This document shows positions 25,276 to 33,603 of a stretch of 64,000 bases of DNA, in pieces (within the stretch, counting starts at the first letter, position 1; every line of letters begins with the position of its first letter). The stretch covers positions 1,736,001 through 1,800,000 of the forward strand of contig NZ_CP107930.1 in NCBI RefSeq assembly GCF_036021035.1. The letters run 5' to 3'. The notes under the pieces were generated by a model, which made no database searches, was not told the origin of the DNA, and saw only the letters and a program-made list of their open reading frames with translations. A program made the translations under genes and the position numbers. The DNA is from Kineococcus sp. NBC_00420 (GTDB lineage: Bacteria; Actinomycetota; Actinomycetes; Actinomycetales; Kineococcaceae).

Positions 25276-25663
25276 CGAGTTCGACCGCCATGTCGGCGCC
25301 GAACCGGCCGGTCTCGACCTGCAGCCCGTGCCCCCGCAGGGCCTGCGCGACGGCGTCGACGAGGGGCTCGGCGACCGGTCCCGGAGCCGCGGCGTTCCAG
25401 GTGGGACGGCGGCCCTTGCGGGTGTCGGCGTAGAGGGTGAACTGGCTGACGAGGAGCACCGGGGCGCCGGCGTCCGCGGCGGCCTGCTCACCGCGCAGGA
25501 TGCGCAGCTGCGCGACCTTGCGCGCGACGAGCTCGACCTGGGCCGGTCCGTCGTCGTGGGTCACGCCGAGCAGGACGAGCAGACCGGGACGGTCGAGGGC
25601 GCCGACGACCTCGCCGTCGACGGTGACACTGGCACGGGTGACGCGCTGGACGACTGCCCGCAC
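25238..25663 (-). CDS. dtd: D-aminoacyl-tRNA deacylase
   Basis: A 141-residue proofreading enzyme that cleaves D-amino acids (and glycine) from mischarged tRNA. The two cross-subunit motifs are present: S-Q-F-T-L-Y-A near residue 79 and the N-x-G-P element as V-N-D-G-P-T-T near 129. Start M-R-A-V-V-Q-R-V is canonical. The 3' end overlaps the convergent LacI gene by 38 bases. Standalone gene with no operon partner visible. Confidence 0.95.
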   Translation of the reverse strand: MRAVVQRVTRASVTVDGEVVGALDRPGLLVLLGVTHDDGPAQVELVARKVAQLRILRGEQAAADAGAPVLLVSQFTLYADTRKGRRPTWNAAAPGPVAEPLVDAVAQALRGHGLQVETGRFGADMAVELVNDGPTTILLEA

Positions 25664-25767
25664 GGGTTGCTCCTCGGTTGCTCCGTCCGGGTGGACGGAT
25701 GGTGACGATCCGGTGGACCCGGGCTGAACCTCACCCGACGTGAAGGTTGCGAGCTTACGATCGGCGG

Positions 25768-26097
25768 GTGCTCCAGACCCTCATCGACGGCCCCGTGGTC
25801 ATCCCCGTGACCCTGCTGGCGGTGGGGGTCTGCGCCCTGGGGGCCCTGATCCGCCCGCGGGTCGACGTCGCGCTCGTGCTGGGCCTGCTGGCCGCGATCT
25901 GGAGCCGGGTCAACACTCCCGTGGAGGGGCGGGTCCTGCACACCTGGACCGCGGACCGAGGTTTCACCGAGGCGGACCTGCTCTCGGTGGCCGCGCTGCT
26001 CGTCGCGGGGATCACGCTGCTGCGCTGCGCCTACCGACTGGTGCGCCGCTCCACCCGCCGCCGCGACGCCGACGGCACGGTCGTCGCAGCGCGCTGA
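25768..26097 (+). CDS. Small integral membrane protein, function unknown
   Basis: A 109-residue hydrophobic protein with three likely membrane segments: about residues 8-28 (V-T-L-L-A-V-G-V), 34-50 and 78-98 (V-A-A-L-L-V-A-G-I), ending in a basic Arg-rich tail. I recognise no family. The GTG at 25768 is chosen because TACGAT ends six bases upstream, the leaderless arrangement repeated in this region; an in-frame TTG at 25747 would lie inside that promoter. It converges with the DUF2516 gene across three bases. Confidence 0.6.
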   Translation: MLQTLIDGPVVIPVTLLAVGVCALGALIRPRVDVALVLGLLAAIWSRVNTPVEGRVLHTWTADRGFTEADLLSVAALLVAGITLLRCAYRLVRRSTRRRDADGTVVAAR

Positions 26098-26100
26098 AGG

Positions 26101-26442
26101 TCACCAGGGGCCGTAGGGCCCCTGGTTGCTGCCGCCCCGGCCGCCGCCCCGCGGACCGCCGCCGTACTGGCGCACGGCGGGACGGACGTCGGCGAGGTAG
26201 ACCGCGGCACCGACGACGGCGATGACCCCGAAGATGCCGAGGACCGAGAAGATCGAGACGAACCCGACCGCGGCGGCGACGACCACGATCACCGTCCAAA
26301 ACGTCTTCGTCCGCTTGCCCGCGGCGACGAACGCGCCCGCCGGCCGGCGCAGCACGTCGACCAGCGCCCAGACCTCGAGGGCGAAGGCCGCGATCCCGAG
26401 GATCAGCAGCACGCCGTTCTGCAGGGTGTTCAGCGTCTCCAC
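26101..26442 (-). CDS. DUF2516 family membrane protein
   Basis: A 113-residue actinobacterial protein of the DUF2516 family. Two or three hydrophobic helices span about residues 8-30, 47-68 and 70-85, with the conserved A-L-V-D-V-L-R-R-P and K-R-T-K-T-F-W between them; the tail is Gly-rich (G-G-G-P-R-G-G-G-R-G-G). Function is not known. GTG start with TAGAGT six bases upstream (plus-strand 26449-26454), a leaderless candidate. Confidence 0.82.
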   Translation of the reverse strand: METLNTLQNGVLLILGIAAFALEVWALVDVLRRPAGAFVAAGKRTKTFWTVIVVVAAAVGFVSIFSVLGIFGVIAVVGAAVYLADVRPAVRQYGGGPRGGGRGGSNQGPYGPW

Positions 26443-26461
26443 ACTGGAACTCTACGTGTGA

Positions 26462-28024
26462 TCACGCCGAGAGGTTCCGGCCTTCACCGGAGCGCCGCAG
26501 GAGGTCCCCCAACCGGCGGTAGCCGACCTCCTCGGCCTCGTCGAGGGCCGCGCGCGGTCCGGGGAGGCGCCAGTCGTCCTCGCAGAGCCGCGTCCGCGCC
26601 TCCCGCAGGCCGAGCAGGTCACGGCGCAGGGCCTGCGGGTCGTGCCCGGCGCTGGAGCGGTGGAGCGCCCCGGCGGCGTCCTCGAGCGCCGCGCCGGCGT
26701 GCCGGTTGCGCACCAGGACGGCGACCAGGACCCCCAGGAGGACACCGACGCCGGTGTCGGCGACCCGGTCCGCGATGAGCGTCGAGACCCCCGTCCCGCT
26801 CGTCCCCAGCCGGGTCAGCAGCAGCGAGAGGGCCGTGATGGAGACCGAGCCGAGGGCGTAGTTGCGGGGCATGCAGAACTCGACGCCGAACATGCAGACG
26901 ACGGTGAGCAGCCAGAGCCGGACGTCGTCGGTGGCGAGCGGGACGAGGACGGCGGCCACGCCGACCCCGAGCAGCGTCCCGGCCGAGCGTTGCAGGGCGC
27001 GCTGGGCGGTGTTCCGGCTCGACTGCGACTGCAGGGCCGCGGCCGCGCCCACGGCGGCCCAGTAGGTGTGCCCGAGGCCGAGGGCCGAGGCCACGACGAC
27101 GGCCGCGGTGCAGGCGATCCCGACGCGCAGCGCGGGGACGACCAGCACGCGGTCGGTGCGCAGCGCCCGGACGGCCCGCCAGCGCGGCAGGGCGCTCTCC
27201 CGACCCAGCAGCTCCGCCCGGACGCCCCGGGTCAGCGGCGCCGACGGGAGGCTCCCCCGACCCTCCAGCGCGCTCAGGGCGGACGAGAGCGGACGGGGGT
27301 CGGCGCCCGCGTCGAGCGCCCGCTCGGCGTGGGCGAGCCAGCCCCCGTGCCGGCCCCCGCAGCCGAGGGCGCTGAGCGAGAGCACGCCCCAGGCGGCGTG
27401 CAGGTCCGCGGAGGCGCGCGGTCGCAGCCGCGGGTCGGCGAGGGCCACCAGCACCGAGCGCAGCGCCCGGGCCACGGCGTTGCGCTCCGGGCCGTCCGGG
27501 CGCAGCACCCCGGCCGCGCAGCTCAGGGCGACCGCGAGCGCCGCGCAGGTCAGGGTGACGACGGCGACCAGCGGCAGGTCGGGGAAGCCCAGCGGTTCGA
27601 CGGTGAGGGTGCCGGCGGCGAAGACGGGGATGAGCCCGCCGGGCGGGCCGGTGCGCACGGCGTCGGTGACGAACTTGGCGACCACGGCGACGACCGCGAC
27701 GGCCAGGGCGGGGACGAGGACGTCGAGCCAGCCCGTGAGCGGCAGGGCGGCGGCGACGCCACCGAGGAGCACGGCCCCCGTCAGCCCGAGACCGGTCCAG
27801 GCCTGGGTCCGCCAGCGGCGGGCGTAGGGCTCGGTGCGGCCGTAGAGGTTGGCGAGGGCCCCGAAGGTGGCGGGTGCGGCGAGCAGGGGCTGCCCGGCGG
27901 CGAGGGTGACGGCGAGGGGGAGCCCCAGGGCCGCGGTCGCCACACCGGCGGCCCACCACGGGTGCGGTCCGGGGGCGATCCGCTGCCACCCGTGGACGGA
28001 GGAGCCGAGGTGTCGGAGGAGCAC
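26462..28024 (-). CDS. FUSC family aromatic-acid-exporter-like protein
   Basis: A 520-residue membrane protein with two hydrophobic blocks (about residues 25-165 and 290-430) separated and followed by soluble helical regions, the layout of FUSC/YccS proteins related to fusaric-acid and aromatic-acid efflux. The second block carries the FUSC-type signature with Y-W-A-A-V-G-A-A-A-A-L-Q. The substrate is unknown. GTG start at 28024 with TAACGT seven bases upstream. It is divergent, 56 bp apart, from a MarR regulator, the typical arrangement of an efflux gene and its phenolic-sensing repressor. Confidence 0.85.
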   Translation of the reverse strand: MLLRHLGSSVHGWQRIAPGPHPWWAAGVATAALGLPLAVTLAAGQPLLAAPATFGALANLYGRTEPYARRWRTQAWTGLGLTGAVLLGGVAAALPLTGWLDVLVPALAVAVVAVVAKFVTDAVRTGPPGGLIPVFAAGTLTVEPLGFPDLPLVAVVTLTCAALAVALSCAAGVLRPDGPERNAVARALRSVLVALADPRLRPRASADLHAAWGVLSLSALGCGGRHGGWLAHAERALDAGADPRPLSSALSALEGRGSLPSAPLTRGVRAELLGRESALPRWRAVRALRTDRVLVVPALRVGIACTAAVVVASALGLGHTYWAAVGAAAALQSQSSRNTAQRALQRSAGTLLGVGVAAVLVPLATDDVRLWLLTVVCMFGVEFCMPRNYALGSVSITALSLLLTRLGTSGTGVSTLIADRVADTGVGVLLGVLVAVLVRNRHAGAALEDAAGALHRSSAGHDPQALRRDLLGLREARTRLCEDDWRLPGPRAALDEAEEVGYRRLGDLLRRSGEGRNLSA

Positions 28025-28080
28025 CCGGAAGACGTTAGCAGGTGTTTCACTCGCGAAGCAGTTGAGACTAGGCTGTCCCC

Positions 28081-28593
28081 GTGAGCACCCGCCGGGACGA
28101 GCCGACCGACGCCATCGACGCCATCGATGTGGCCCGACAGGAGTGGGCCCGGGTCCACCCCGACCTCGACACCACCCCGATGGACGTCTCCGGACGGCTG
28201 CGCATGGTCGCGGCGGCCCTGGCCCGCGCCACCGAACCGACCGTGCGGGCCGAGGGCCTGACCCGCCCCGAGTTCGACGTGCTGAGCGCCGTGCGCCGCG
28301 GACGCGTCCCGCTGACCCCCACCGGCATCGCCGCCGCGACCCTGTCCTCCGGGGCGGCGACGACCAAGCGTCTCGACCACCTGACGGGCGTCGGCTACCT
28401 GCAACGGACCCCGGACGAACGCGACGGCCGGGTGACCCGGCTGTCCCTGACCCCCGCGGGGGCCGAGCTCATCGACCGCCTGTTGCCGCAGGTCCTCGCC
28501 GCCGAGCACCGCTTCGCCGCCGACCTCGACGAGGACCGGCAGCGCGACCTCGCCTCCGGTCTGCGCGTCCTGTTGCGCAGCAACGGCTTCTGA
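28081..28593 (+). CDS. MarR family transcriptional regulator
   Basis: A 170-residue MarR regulator. The winged helix covers about residues 60-130: L-T-R-P-E-F-D-V-L, recognition region with L-S-S-G-A-A-T-T-K-R-L-D and the wing with E-R-D-G-R-V-T-R-L-S-L-T. The GTG start has TAGGCT (28069-28074) exactly six bases upstream, so its mRNA is predicted leaderless. It likely represses the divergent FUSC gene and itself through the 56-bp intergenic region, responding to an aromatic ligand (inference from family). Confidence 0.92.
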   Translation: MSTRRDEPTDAIDAIDVARQEWARVHPDLDTTPMDVSGRLRMVAAALARATEPTVRAEGLTRPEFDVLSAVRRGRVPLTPTGIAAATLSSGAATTKRLDHLTGVGYLQRTPDERDGRVTRLSLTPAGAELIDRLLPQVLAAEHRFAADLDEDRQRDLASGLRVLLRSNGF

Positions 28594-28605
28594 GAGGCGA
28601 CTCGT

Positions 28606-29202
28606 TCAGCGCGTCGCGCGCAGGGCGTCGTCGATGGTGACCACGCCGTCGCGGTAGCGGCGGGTGATCTCCTCGGTGCACGCGTCCATGGCGACCTGCA
28701 CGCGGTGGCGGTCGGCCGACAGTTCCTGCTCGAGGTCCTCGAGCCGCCCGCGCGCCGCGGCGAGCTGGTCGTCGTCCATGGCGGTGAGGTTCGACATCGT
28801 CGGGTCGGCGACGGCGAGCTCCGCGCGACGACGGTGCTCCCCCACCCGGCTCGGCTCGACGGAGGTGTAGCGGCCCATGCCGTGGTCGGTGCGCCGCGGG
28901 TCGGCCAGCACGTCGGTCAACGAGGCGACGAGCTCGGCGTCGGTGCGGACGCGGGTGACCGCCGCGGGGGCGCCGTCGGCACCGACCCGGCGGGCCTCCT
29001 CGGCCCCGAGCAGGTCCAGGCGGCCCTGCAGCAGACGTCGCGCGTAGGAGAGGTCGGCCTCCTCCTGCTCCGCGACGGTGCGGTGTTCGCGCAGCGTCGG
29101 CAGGTCCATCCCCTGCAGGTTCTCGAGGAAGTCGGGCGCGAGCACCCGGTCCAGAGCCCGTCGGCCCCCCGCCTGGTACCCGCTGACGTTGTCCCCCGTC
29201 AT
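28606..29202 (-). CDS. rsiG: RsiG-like c-di-GMP-binding anti-sigma factor
   Basis: A 198-residue, mostly helical protein. It carries two exact copies of the pattern E-x3-S-x2-R-x3-Q-x3-D: E48-S52-R55-Q59-D63 and E158-S162-R165-Q169-D173. This is the c-di-GMP-binding signature of RsiG, the anti-sigma factor that, loaded with cyclic di-GMP, sequesters the sporulation/flagellar sigma factor WhiG in Streptomyces and relatives. The two copies lie in long helices that would form the antiparallel coiled coil. The start has a purine-rich GAGGGGGA upstream. No sigma factor gene lies in the window. The assignment rests on motif and size; the partner sigma (WhiG/FliA type, motility or spores) is inferred. 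Confidence 0.82.
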   Translation of the reverse strand: MTGDNVSGYQAGGRRALDRVLAPDFLENLQGMDLPTLREHRTVAEQEEADLSYARRLLQGRLDLLGAEEARRVGADGAPAAVTRVRTDAELVASLTDVLADPRRTDHGMGRYTSVEPSRVGEHRRRAELAVADPTMSNLTAMDDDQLAAARGRLEDLEQELSADRHRVQVAMDACTEEITRRYRDGVVTIDDALRATR

Positions 29203-29316
29203 GACCGTCTCCCCCTCGATCGGAACCGCTTCAACACCCTGCGCAACACCTGCACCACAGAGCGTGCTGAACCCGAGTATGACCCACCGGCCGCGGGAGC
29301 GGGAGGGGAAGGCGCC

Positions 29317-30399
29317 TCAGGGCGCGACGACGACCTCCTGGGCCGCGGCCAGCGGACGGCTCTCCCCCTTCGCGGACCCGGCCACGGCGAACAGCTCGGC
29401 GTCGACGGGCAGCGAACGCTTCAGCACCGCCAGCGCCACCGGCCCCAGCTCGTGGTGACGGGCGGCCGTCGTGACGACCCCGACCTTCTTCTCCCCCAGC
29501 ACCACGTCGTCGCCGTGGGCCGGCAGGTCGTGGGAGGAACCGTCCAGGTGCAGCAGGGCCAACCGGCGCGGCGGCCGGCCCAGGTTGTGGACCTTCGCGA
29601 CGGTCTCCTGCCCGCGGTAGCAGCCCTTGTGCAGGTGGACCGCCGTGCGCAACCAGTCCAGCTCGTGCGGGAGGGAGCGCTCGTCGGTGTCCAGGCCCAA
29701 CCGCGGACGCCACGCCTCCACGCGCAACGCCTCGCTCGCCCAGGTCCCGGCGAGCCGTCGACCCCCGACCGCGGCGAGCAGGTCCGCCCGCGGCACGAGG
29801 ACCTCGCGCCAGGGACGCTCGGCGCCGGGGTGCTCGAGCGTGGAGACCGCGGAGTAGCTCGCCGTGTCCGCGCTGCCGCCCTCGTTCGCGGGGGTCGCAC
29901 CCGGCCACGGGTCGACCCACACCGTGCCGAGCGGGGAGTCCGCGTCCCGGCTCGGCTCGCCGAGCACGGCGACGTCCGCGCTGACGTCGGCGATCTCGAC
30001 CCGCAGCATGAAGCGCATCCGCTCCAGCCACGTCCGCAGCGCGTCGACCTGACCCGGCTCGACGGTGATCCAGAGGGCCTCACCGTCGTCGACGAGGTGC
30101 AGCGAGTGCTCGATGCGGCCCTGCGGGCTCAGGACGAGCGTCTCCGTCGAGACCCCCGGGGCCAACCCCGTCAGCGCCTGGGTGGTGATGGAGTGCAGCC
30201 AGCTCAACCGGTCCGGCCCGGACAACCGCAGGACCCCGCGGTGGGAGAGGTCGGCCACGGCCTCCCCGCGCACCAGGGCCCGCTGCTCGCCGTGCGGGTC
30301 GCCGTAGTGCCAGGCGACACCGGCGTCGGGCCCCTCCGCGGCGACCGCCCCGGGGGTGTCCAACAGCGGCGACCTGCGCGCCTGCGTGGCTGCGCTCAC
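29317..30399 (-). CDS. ygfZ: YgfZ/GcvT folate-binding protein
   Basis: A 360-residue protein of the GcvT-like YgfZ family, which uses tetrahydrofolate in assembly or repair of certain Fe-S proteins. The family signature K-G-C-Y-R-G-Q-E lies near residue 258, containing the conserved Cys. I chose GTG at 30399 (S-A-A-T-Q-A-R-R), preceded by AGGAGGAA; a longer frame start would run into the fur gene. It lies 10 bp after the fur stop and is probably cotranscribed, consistent with iron-related housekeeping. Confidence 0.93.
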   Translation of the reverse strand: MSAATQARRSPLLDTPGAVAAEGPDAGVAWHYGDPHGEQRALVRGEAVADLSHRGVLRLSGPDRLSWLHSITTQALTGLAPGVSTETLVLSPQGRIEHSLHLVDDGEALWITVEPGQVDALRTWLERMRFMLRVEIADVSADVAVLGEPSRDADSPLGTVWVDPWPGATPANEGGSADTASYSAVSTLEHPGAERPWREVLVPRADLLAAVGGRRLAGTWASEALRVEAWRPRLGLDTDERSLPHELDWLRTAVHLHKGCYRGQETVAKVHNLGRPPRRLALLHLDGSSHDLPAHGDDVVLGEKKVGVVTTAARHHELGPVALAVLKRSLPVDAELFAVAGSAKGESRPLAAAQEVVVAP

Positions 30400-30409
30400 G
30401 GGGTTCCTC

Positions 30410-30832
30410 CTACTGCTCGCGACACGCGGCGCACCGCCCGCGAAGGGCCAGGTGCCCGGTGTCGACGGCGAAGTCGTTGTGGGACAGGATGTCCGCGGCC
30501 AGGGACGCGGCGAGCACCGAGGGAGCCTCACTCACCTGCCCACACCCCTCGCAGACCAGGTGCAGGTGCCCACCGTGCTCCACGGCGTGGAACGAGGGAC
30601 CCCTGCGGTCCAGCTGGGTGCGGGCCAGCAGCCCGACCTCCTCGAGGACCGCGAGCGCCCGGTAGACGGTCGACGGGTCCACCGGTGACGAACCCGGTTC
30701 GCGGGCCAGGTGTTCCGCGACGTCGTCGGCCCCCGCGTGCCCCAGGGCCCGGACGGCGTCCAGGACCCGACGGCGCTGCGGGGTGAGCCGCAGCCCGCGA
30801 GCGTGCAGCGCGGACCCCAGGTCGGCGCTCAC
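30410..30832 (-). CDS. Fur family metal-dependent regulator
   Basis: A 140-residue Fur-type repressor. The winged helix (about 1-78) has L-R-L-T-P-Q-R-R-R-V-L and D-P-S-T-V-Y-R-A-L; the dimerisation domain holds the metal ligands H-A-V-E-H-G-G-H-L-H-L near 83-93 and paired zinc cysteines C-E-G-C near 96-99 and C-A-A-C near 134-137. Whether it senses iron, zinc or peroxide cannot be decided; the H-x-H-L-x-C-x-x-C layout is shared by Fur and Zur. It is upstream of ygfZ and downstream of the nitrobindin gene, all on one strand. Confidence 0.92.
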   Translation of the reverse strand: MSADLGSALHARGLRLTPQRRRVLDAVRALGHAGADDVAEHLAREPGSSPVDPSTVYRALAVLEEVGLLARTQLDRRGPSFHAVEHGGHLHLVCEGCGQVSEAPSVLAASLAADILSHNDFAVDTGHLALRGRCAACREQ

Positions 30833-30859
30833 CCGTGGCTCACCGGGGACCCGTCCGGC

Positions 30860-31402
30860 TCAGGAGACGCGCTTGAGCCGGGCCGAGGCGTAGCTGCGCA
30901 TCGGGTGCCCCTCGAGCGTGACGTCCAGCGCCCACAGCAGGTCACCCTCGACCATCCCGTACATGCGCCTCGCCGCGGTGTACTCGTGCGCCGTCGTCGT
31001 GCGGGCCACCACGTCGGTGGAGAGGTCGATGCGCGGACCGCGGGCGGTGCCGACGAGCACCTCGACCACACCCGTCGGGTGCGCGAGCAGCACCTCGAGC
31101 TCCACGGGACGCGGCCCCTCGGCCGGCGCGGGGCTGCCCAGGTCGACGGCCAGCGGGCGCCAGTAGCCCGTCTCCACGTCGAGGGGTTCGGTGGTGTTCC
31201 CCTCCTCGTCCAGGGCCCACGTCGTCGAGGAGTAGGTCAGGAAGTCGCGACCGTCGTGGCCGAACTCGACGACCTGCCCGAAGCGGGTGTCGGCCTCACC
31301 GACGGCCGGGTGGCCGAGGACACCGGCCCCCTCCCAGCGGCCGAGCAGCCAGGAGAGCGGGACGAGGGCGAGCGGGGTGTCGGTGCGCAGGGGGAGGACC
31401 AC
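30860..31402 (-). CDS. Nitrobindin-like heme-binding protein (DUF1794/FABP-like)
   Basis: A 180-residue ten-stranded beta-barrel protein of the nitrobindin/THAP4 C-terminal family. The diagnostic G-R-W-E-G-A-G lies near residues 21-27 and the C-terminal strand S-Y-A-S-A-R-L-K-R is present. Bacterial nitrobindins bind ferric heme through a His and can react with NO or isomerise peroxynitrite. The likely ligand His cannot be fixed here, the candidate being in E-G-H-P-M-R-S-Y near 165. GTG start at 31402, three bases after the stop of the 35-codon membrane gene upstream. Confidence 0.87.
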   Translation of the reverse strand: MVLPLRTDTPLALVPLSWLLGRWEGAGVLGHPAVGEADTRFGQVVEFGHDGRDFLTYSSTTWALDEEGNTTEPLDVETGYWRPLAVDLGSPAPAEGPRPVELEVLLAHPTGVVEVLVGTARGPRIDLSTDVVARTTTAHEYTAARRMYGMVEGDLLWALDVTLEGHPMRSYASARLKRVS

Positions 31403-31405
31403 GGG

Positions 31406-31513
31406 TCAGCGCTGACCCTGGAAGAGGCGGTACACCACGTACCCGGCGAACCACATGATCACGATCGAGACGACGATCAGCAGGACGAGGAAGAAGACTT
31501 CGAGACCATGCAC
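31406..31513 (-). CDS. 35-residue single-pass membrane microprotein
   Basis: A short frame encoding V-H-G-L-E-V-F-F-L-V-L-L-I-V-V and continuing through a hydrophobic helix (about residues 6-29) to a polar end R-L-F-Q-G-Q-R. TAGGCT (plus-strand 31520-31525) ends exactly six bases before its GTG, the leaderless start signal seen at many genes here, and the stop is three bases from the nitrobindin start. Such positioning is hard to explain by chance. Function unknown; possibly a small subunit or membrane anchor for the nitrobindin (speculative). Confidence 0.6.
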   Translation of the reverse strand: MHGLEVFFLVLLIVVSIVIMWFAGYVVYRLFQGQR

Positions 31514-31596
31514 GAGTCGAGCCTACCCGCGCCGCGCGGGGCTGGACCGTCGACGTGTGGGGGGTCACGTCGGTCGGGTGTGGCGCCGGGCGCTGA

Positions 31597-31693
31597 GGTG
31601 GTGGGGTCGCCGGATACTCCGTTCGCGCGGGGGGCCGCGCACGTCACGGGGGCGTGGAAGCGCTCACTTCGGACATCCGGCGACCCCACCACC
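31597..31693. repeat. Long-loop inverted repeat
   Basis: Arms 31597-31615 and 31675-31693 are perfect 19-bp reverse complements (GGTGGTGGGGTCGCCGGAT) enclosing 59 bases. It lies in the 286-base region between two minus-strand genes (31514-31799), in which I see no other coding sequence. It may be a terminator for the membrane gene reading in from 32591, or a dispersed element. Confidence 0.7.
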
Positions 31694-31799
31694 GCAGCAC
31701 CCTTCGGTGTCGCCTCGCGCGTGGCCTCCCACACGGCAAGGTCCCGCTGCGGAGGGTGCGGGTGGGCTGGACGCGGCAGTGGTCCTCAGCGGGGGCGGG

Positions 31800-32591
31800 T
31801 CAGAGCAGGACGAGGCGGCCGACGAGGTAGGCGGCGGCGCCGGAGGCGGCGACGGGGACGGCGGCGACGGCGAGGGCGGCGGGGAGGGAGTGGACGCCGG
31901 GGAGGCGGGCGGTGAGGGCGCGCCAGGCCGAGACGAGCAGGCCGACCCCGAGACCGGCGACGATCCCGGCGACGGCCCAGCGGAGCTCGCTCACGACCCC
32001 GCGACCGCCCAGCAGGACCGTCACCGCACCGGCGAGGTAGCCGGTCGCGGCACCCACCAGCAGGTTCACCGGCCCGACGACGCGCAGCGGCCACGTGGTG
32101 GCCGACACCGCGCTGGTGGCGACGACGGCCGCGAGGACGACGGGGGCGAGCTGGGCGCCGGCGTAGGTCGTGGGGACGGCCACCCACGCCGCGGCGAGCA
32201 CGACGACGGCCTGCCCGGCCACCACCGCGGTGACCGACTCCACGAGCCGCGGACGCCCGTCGCGGCGCAGCAGCTGGTGCACGAAGGCCAGCAGCAGCGC
32301 CAGCGCGGCCACCACGGGCAGCTGCCCGAGGACCCCCGCGACCTGCGTGCCCAGGTCCCGCGCGTCGAGGGCGGCGACGGCGGCCACGACCACCGCGGCG
32401 AGCGCCGCGACCACCACGACGGCGGTGCTCCCGCGCCGCGTCGGCAGGTCCAGCAGGTCCGGCCAGCCGACCGCGACGAACGCGCCCACGAACAGCACGG
32501 CGAGCCCCAGGACCCACGTCGGCCCGAAGGAGGCGAGACCCACCAGACCCGCCAGAGCGAGGGTGGTCGTCGCGGTCGCCGAGGAACTCAC
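31800..32591 (-). CDS. Polytopic membrane protein, function unknown
   Basis: A 263-residue protein that is almost wholly hydrophobic, with about eight to nine membrane helices rich in Ala, Val and Leu and short charged loops (L-P-T-R-R-G, R-R-D-G-R-P-R). No transporter signature is recognised. GTG at 32591 (S-S-S-A-T-A-T) is chosen, with GAGGATC upstream; the frame stays open to 32681. It diverges from glnR. Confidence 0.65.
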   Translation of the reverse strand: MSSSATATTTLALAGLVGLASFGPTWVLGLAVLFVGAFVAVGWPDLLDLPTRRGSTAVVVVAALAAVVVAAVAALDARDLGTQVAGVLGQLPVVAALALLLAFVHQLLRRDGRPRLVESVTAVVAGQAVVVLAAAWVAVPTTYAGAQLAPVVLAAVVATSAVSATTWPLRVVGPVNLLVGAATGYLAGAVTVLLGGRGVVSELRWAVAGIVAGLGVGLLVSAWRALTARLPGVHSLPAALAVAAVPVAASGAAAYLVGRLVLL

Positions 32592-32758
32592 CGGGTGATC
32601 CTCGCAGAGGCGCACCACCGCGGCGGGGGCGCTCTCCGTCGCTTCGGCGACACGCGTAGGCTTCGCCCCGTTATCCTGCACACCTCGTGGGATGCGCCCG
32701 CCCGTGCGGCGACGCGCTACCCGCGGTTCCTGACTGGAGACGGAGGGCAGGACGCCGA

Positions 32759-33598
32759 GTGGCCCAGATCCTCGTGCTGACCAACGCGCTCGCCCCTTCG
32801 ACGGAGGTCCTCCCCGCCCTCGGACTGCTGCCGCACAGCGTCCGGGTCCTGCCGGCGGAAGCCTCCGTCCTCGTCGACGAACCGACCTCCGACGCCGTGC
32901 TCGTCGACGGCCGTCGCGAACTCGCCGCCGCCCGCTCCCTGTGCCGTCTCCTGCGCACGACCGGTCTCTCGCAGCCGTTGCTGCTCGTCGTCACCGAAGG
33001 CGGGATGGCCGCGGTCGCCGCCGACTGGGGTGCCGACGACATCCTGCTCGACACCTGCGGCCCCGCGGAGCTGGACGCCCGCCTGCGCCTCGCCGCGGGC
33101 CGCGTGCGACGACCGGCCGAGGACCCCGAGGGCGGCACCCCGAACGAGATCCGCGCCGGGGACGTCGTCATCGACGAGGCCGCCTACTCCGCCCGCGTCC
33201 GCGGCCGCCAGCTCGACCTGACCTACAAGGAGTTCGAACTCCTCAAGCACCTCGCGCAGCACCCGGGACGCGTCTTCACCCGCGCCCAGCTGCTGCAGGA
33301 GGTGTGGGGCTACGACTACTTCGGCGGCACCCGCACCGTCGACGTCCACGTCCGGCGCCTGCGCGCCAAGCTCGGCGCAGAGCACGAGAACGCGATCGGC
33401 ACGGTCCGCAACGTCGGCTACCGCTTCGTCTCCTCCGGTCGCGGCCTCGACGACGACCTCGGGCTCGAGGACGAGATCGCCGAGGACCTGGACGGGGACC
33501 TCCCCGCCGTCCCGCGCCCCGAGGCCGACCTCGACGCGCCGGCAGCGCCGGCCGGACCGAGTGCCGAACTGCCCCGCACCGGCTTCCCGCGCCGCTGA
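32759..33598 (+). CDS. glnR: GlnR-type orphan response regulator (nitrogen)
   Basis: A 279-residue OmpR-class regulator closely resembling actinobacterial GlnR: the N-terminus [19 protein letters not shown] and [10 protein letters not shown] are family-specific. The receiver domain keeps an Asp at 50 (V-L-V-D-G) but lacks the usual acidic pair, as expected for GlnR, which works unphosphorylated. The winged helix (about 140-222) has E-F-E-L-L-K-H-L and D-V-H-V-R-R-L-R. The tail (225-279) is an acidic Pro/Ala-rich extension. No kinase gene adjoins it. GlnR controls nitrogen assimilation, and a box-like site lies before the operon at 8721-10313. GTG start with GGAGGG upstream. Confidence 0.92.
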   Translation: MAQILVLTNALAPSTEVLPALGLLPHSVRVLPAEASVLVDEPTSDAVLVDGRRELAAARSLCRLLRTTGLSQPLLLVVTEGGMAAVAADWGADDILLDTCGPAELDARLRLAAGRVRRPAEDPEGGTPNEIRAGDVVIDEAAYSARVRGRQLDLTYKEFELLKHLAQHPGRVFTRAQLLQEVWGYDYFGGTRTVDVHVRRLRAKLGAEHENAIGTVRNVGYRFVSSGRGLDDDLGLEDEIAEDLDGDLPAVPRPEADLDAPAAPAGPSAELPRTGFPRR

Positions 33599-33603
33599 AC
33601 ACC

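Noticed and set aside
31477-31734. 85-codon minus-strand frame over the microprotein
   Set aside because: No start signal, low-complexity end (poly-Ser), and it crosses the inverted repeat; the alternative frame has a precise leaderless start.
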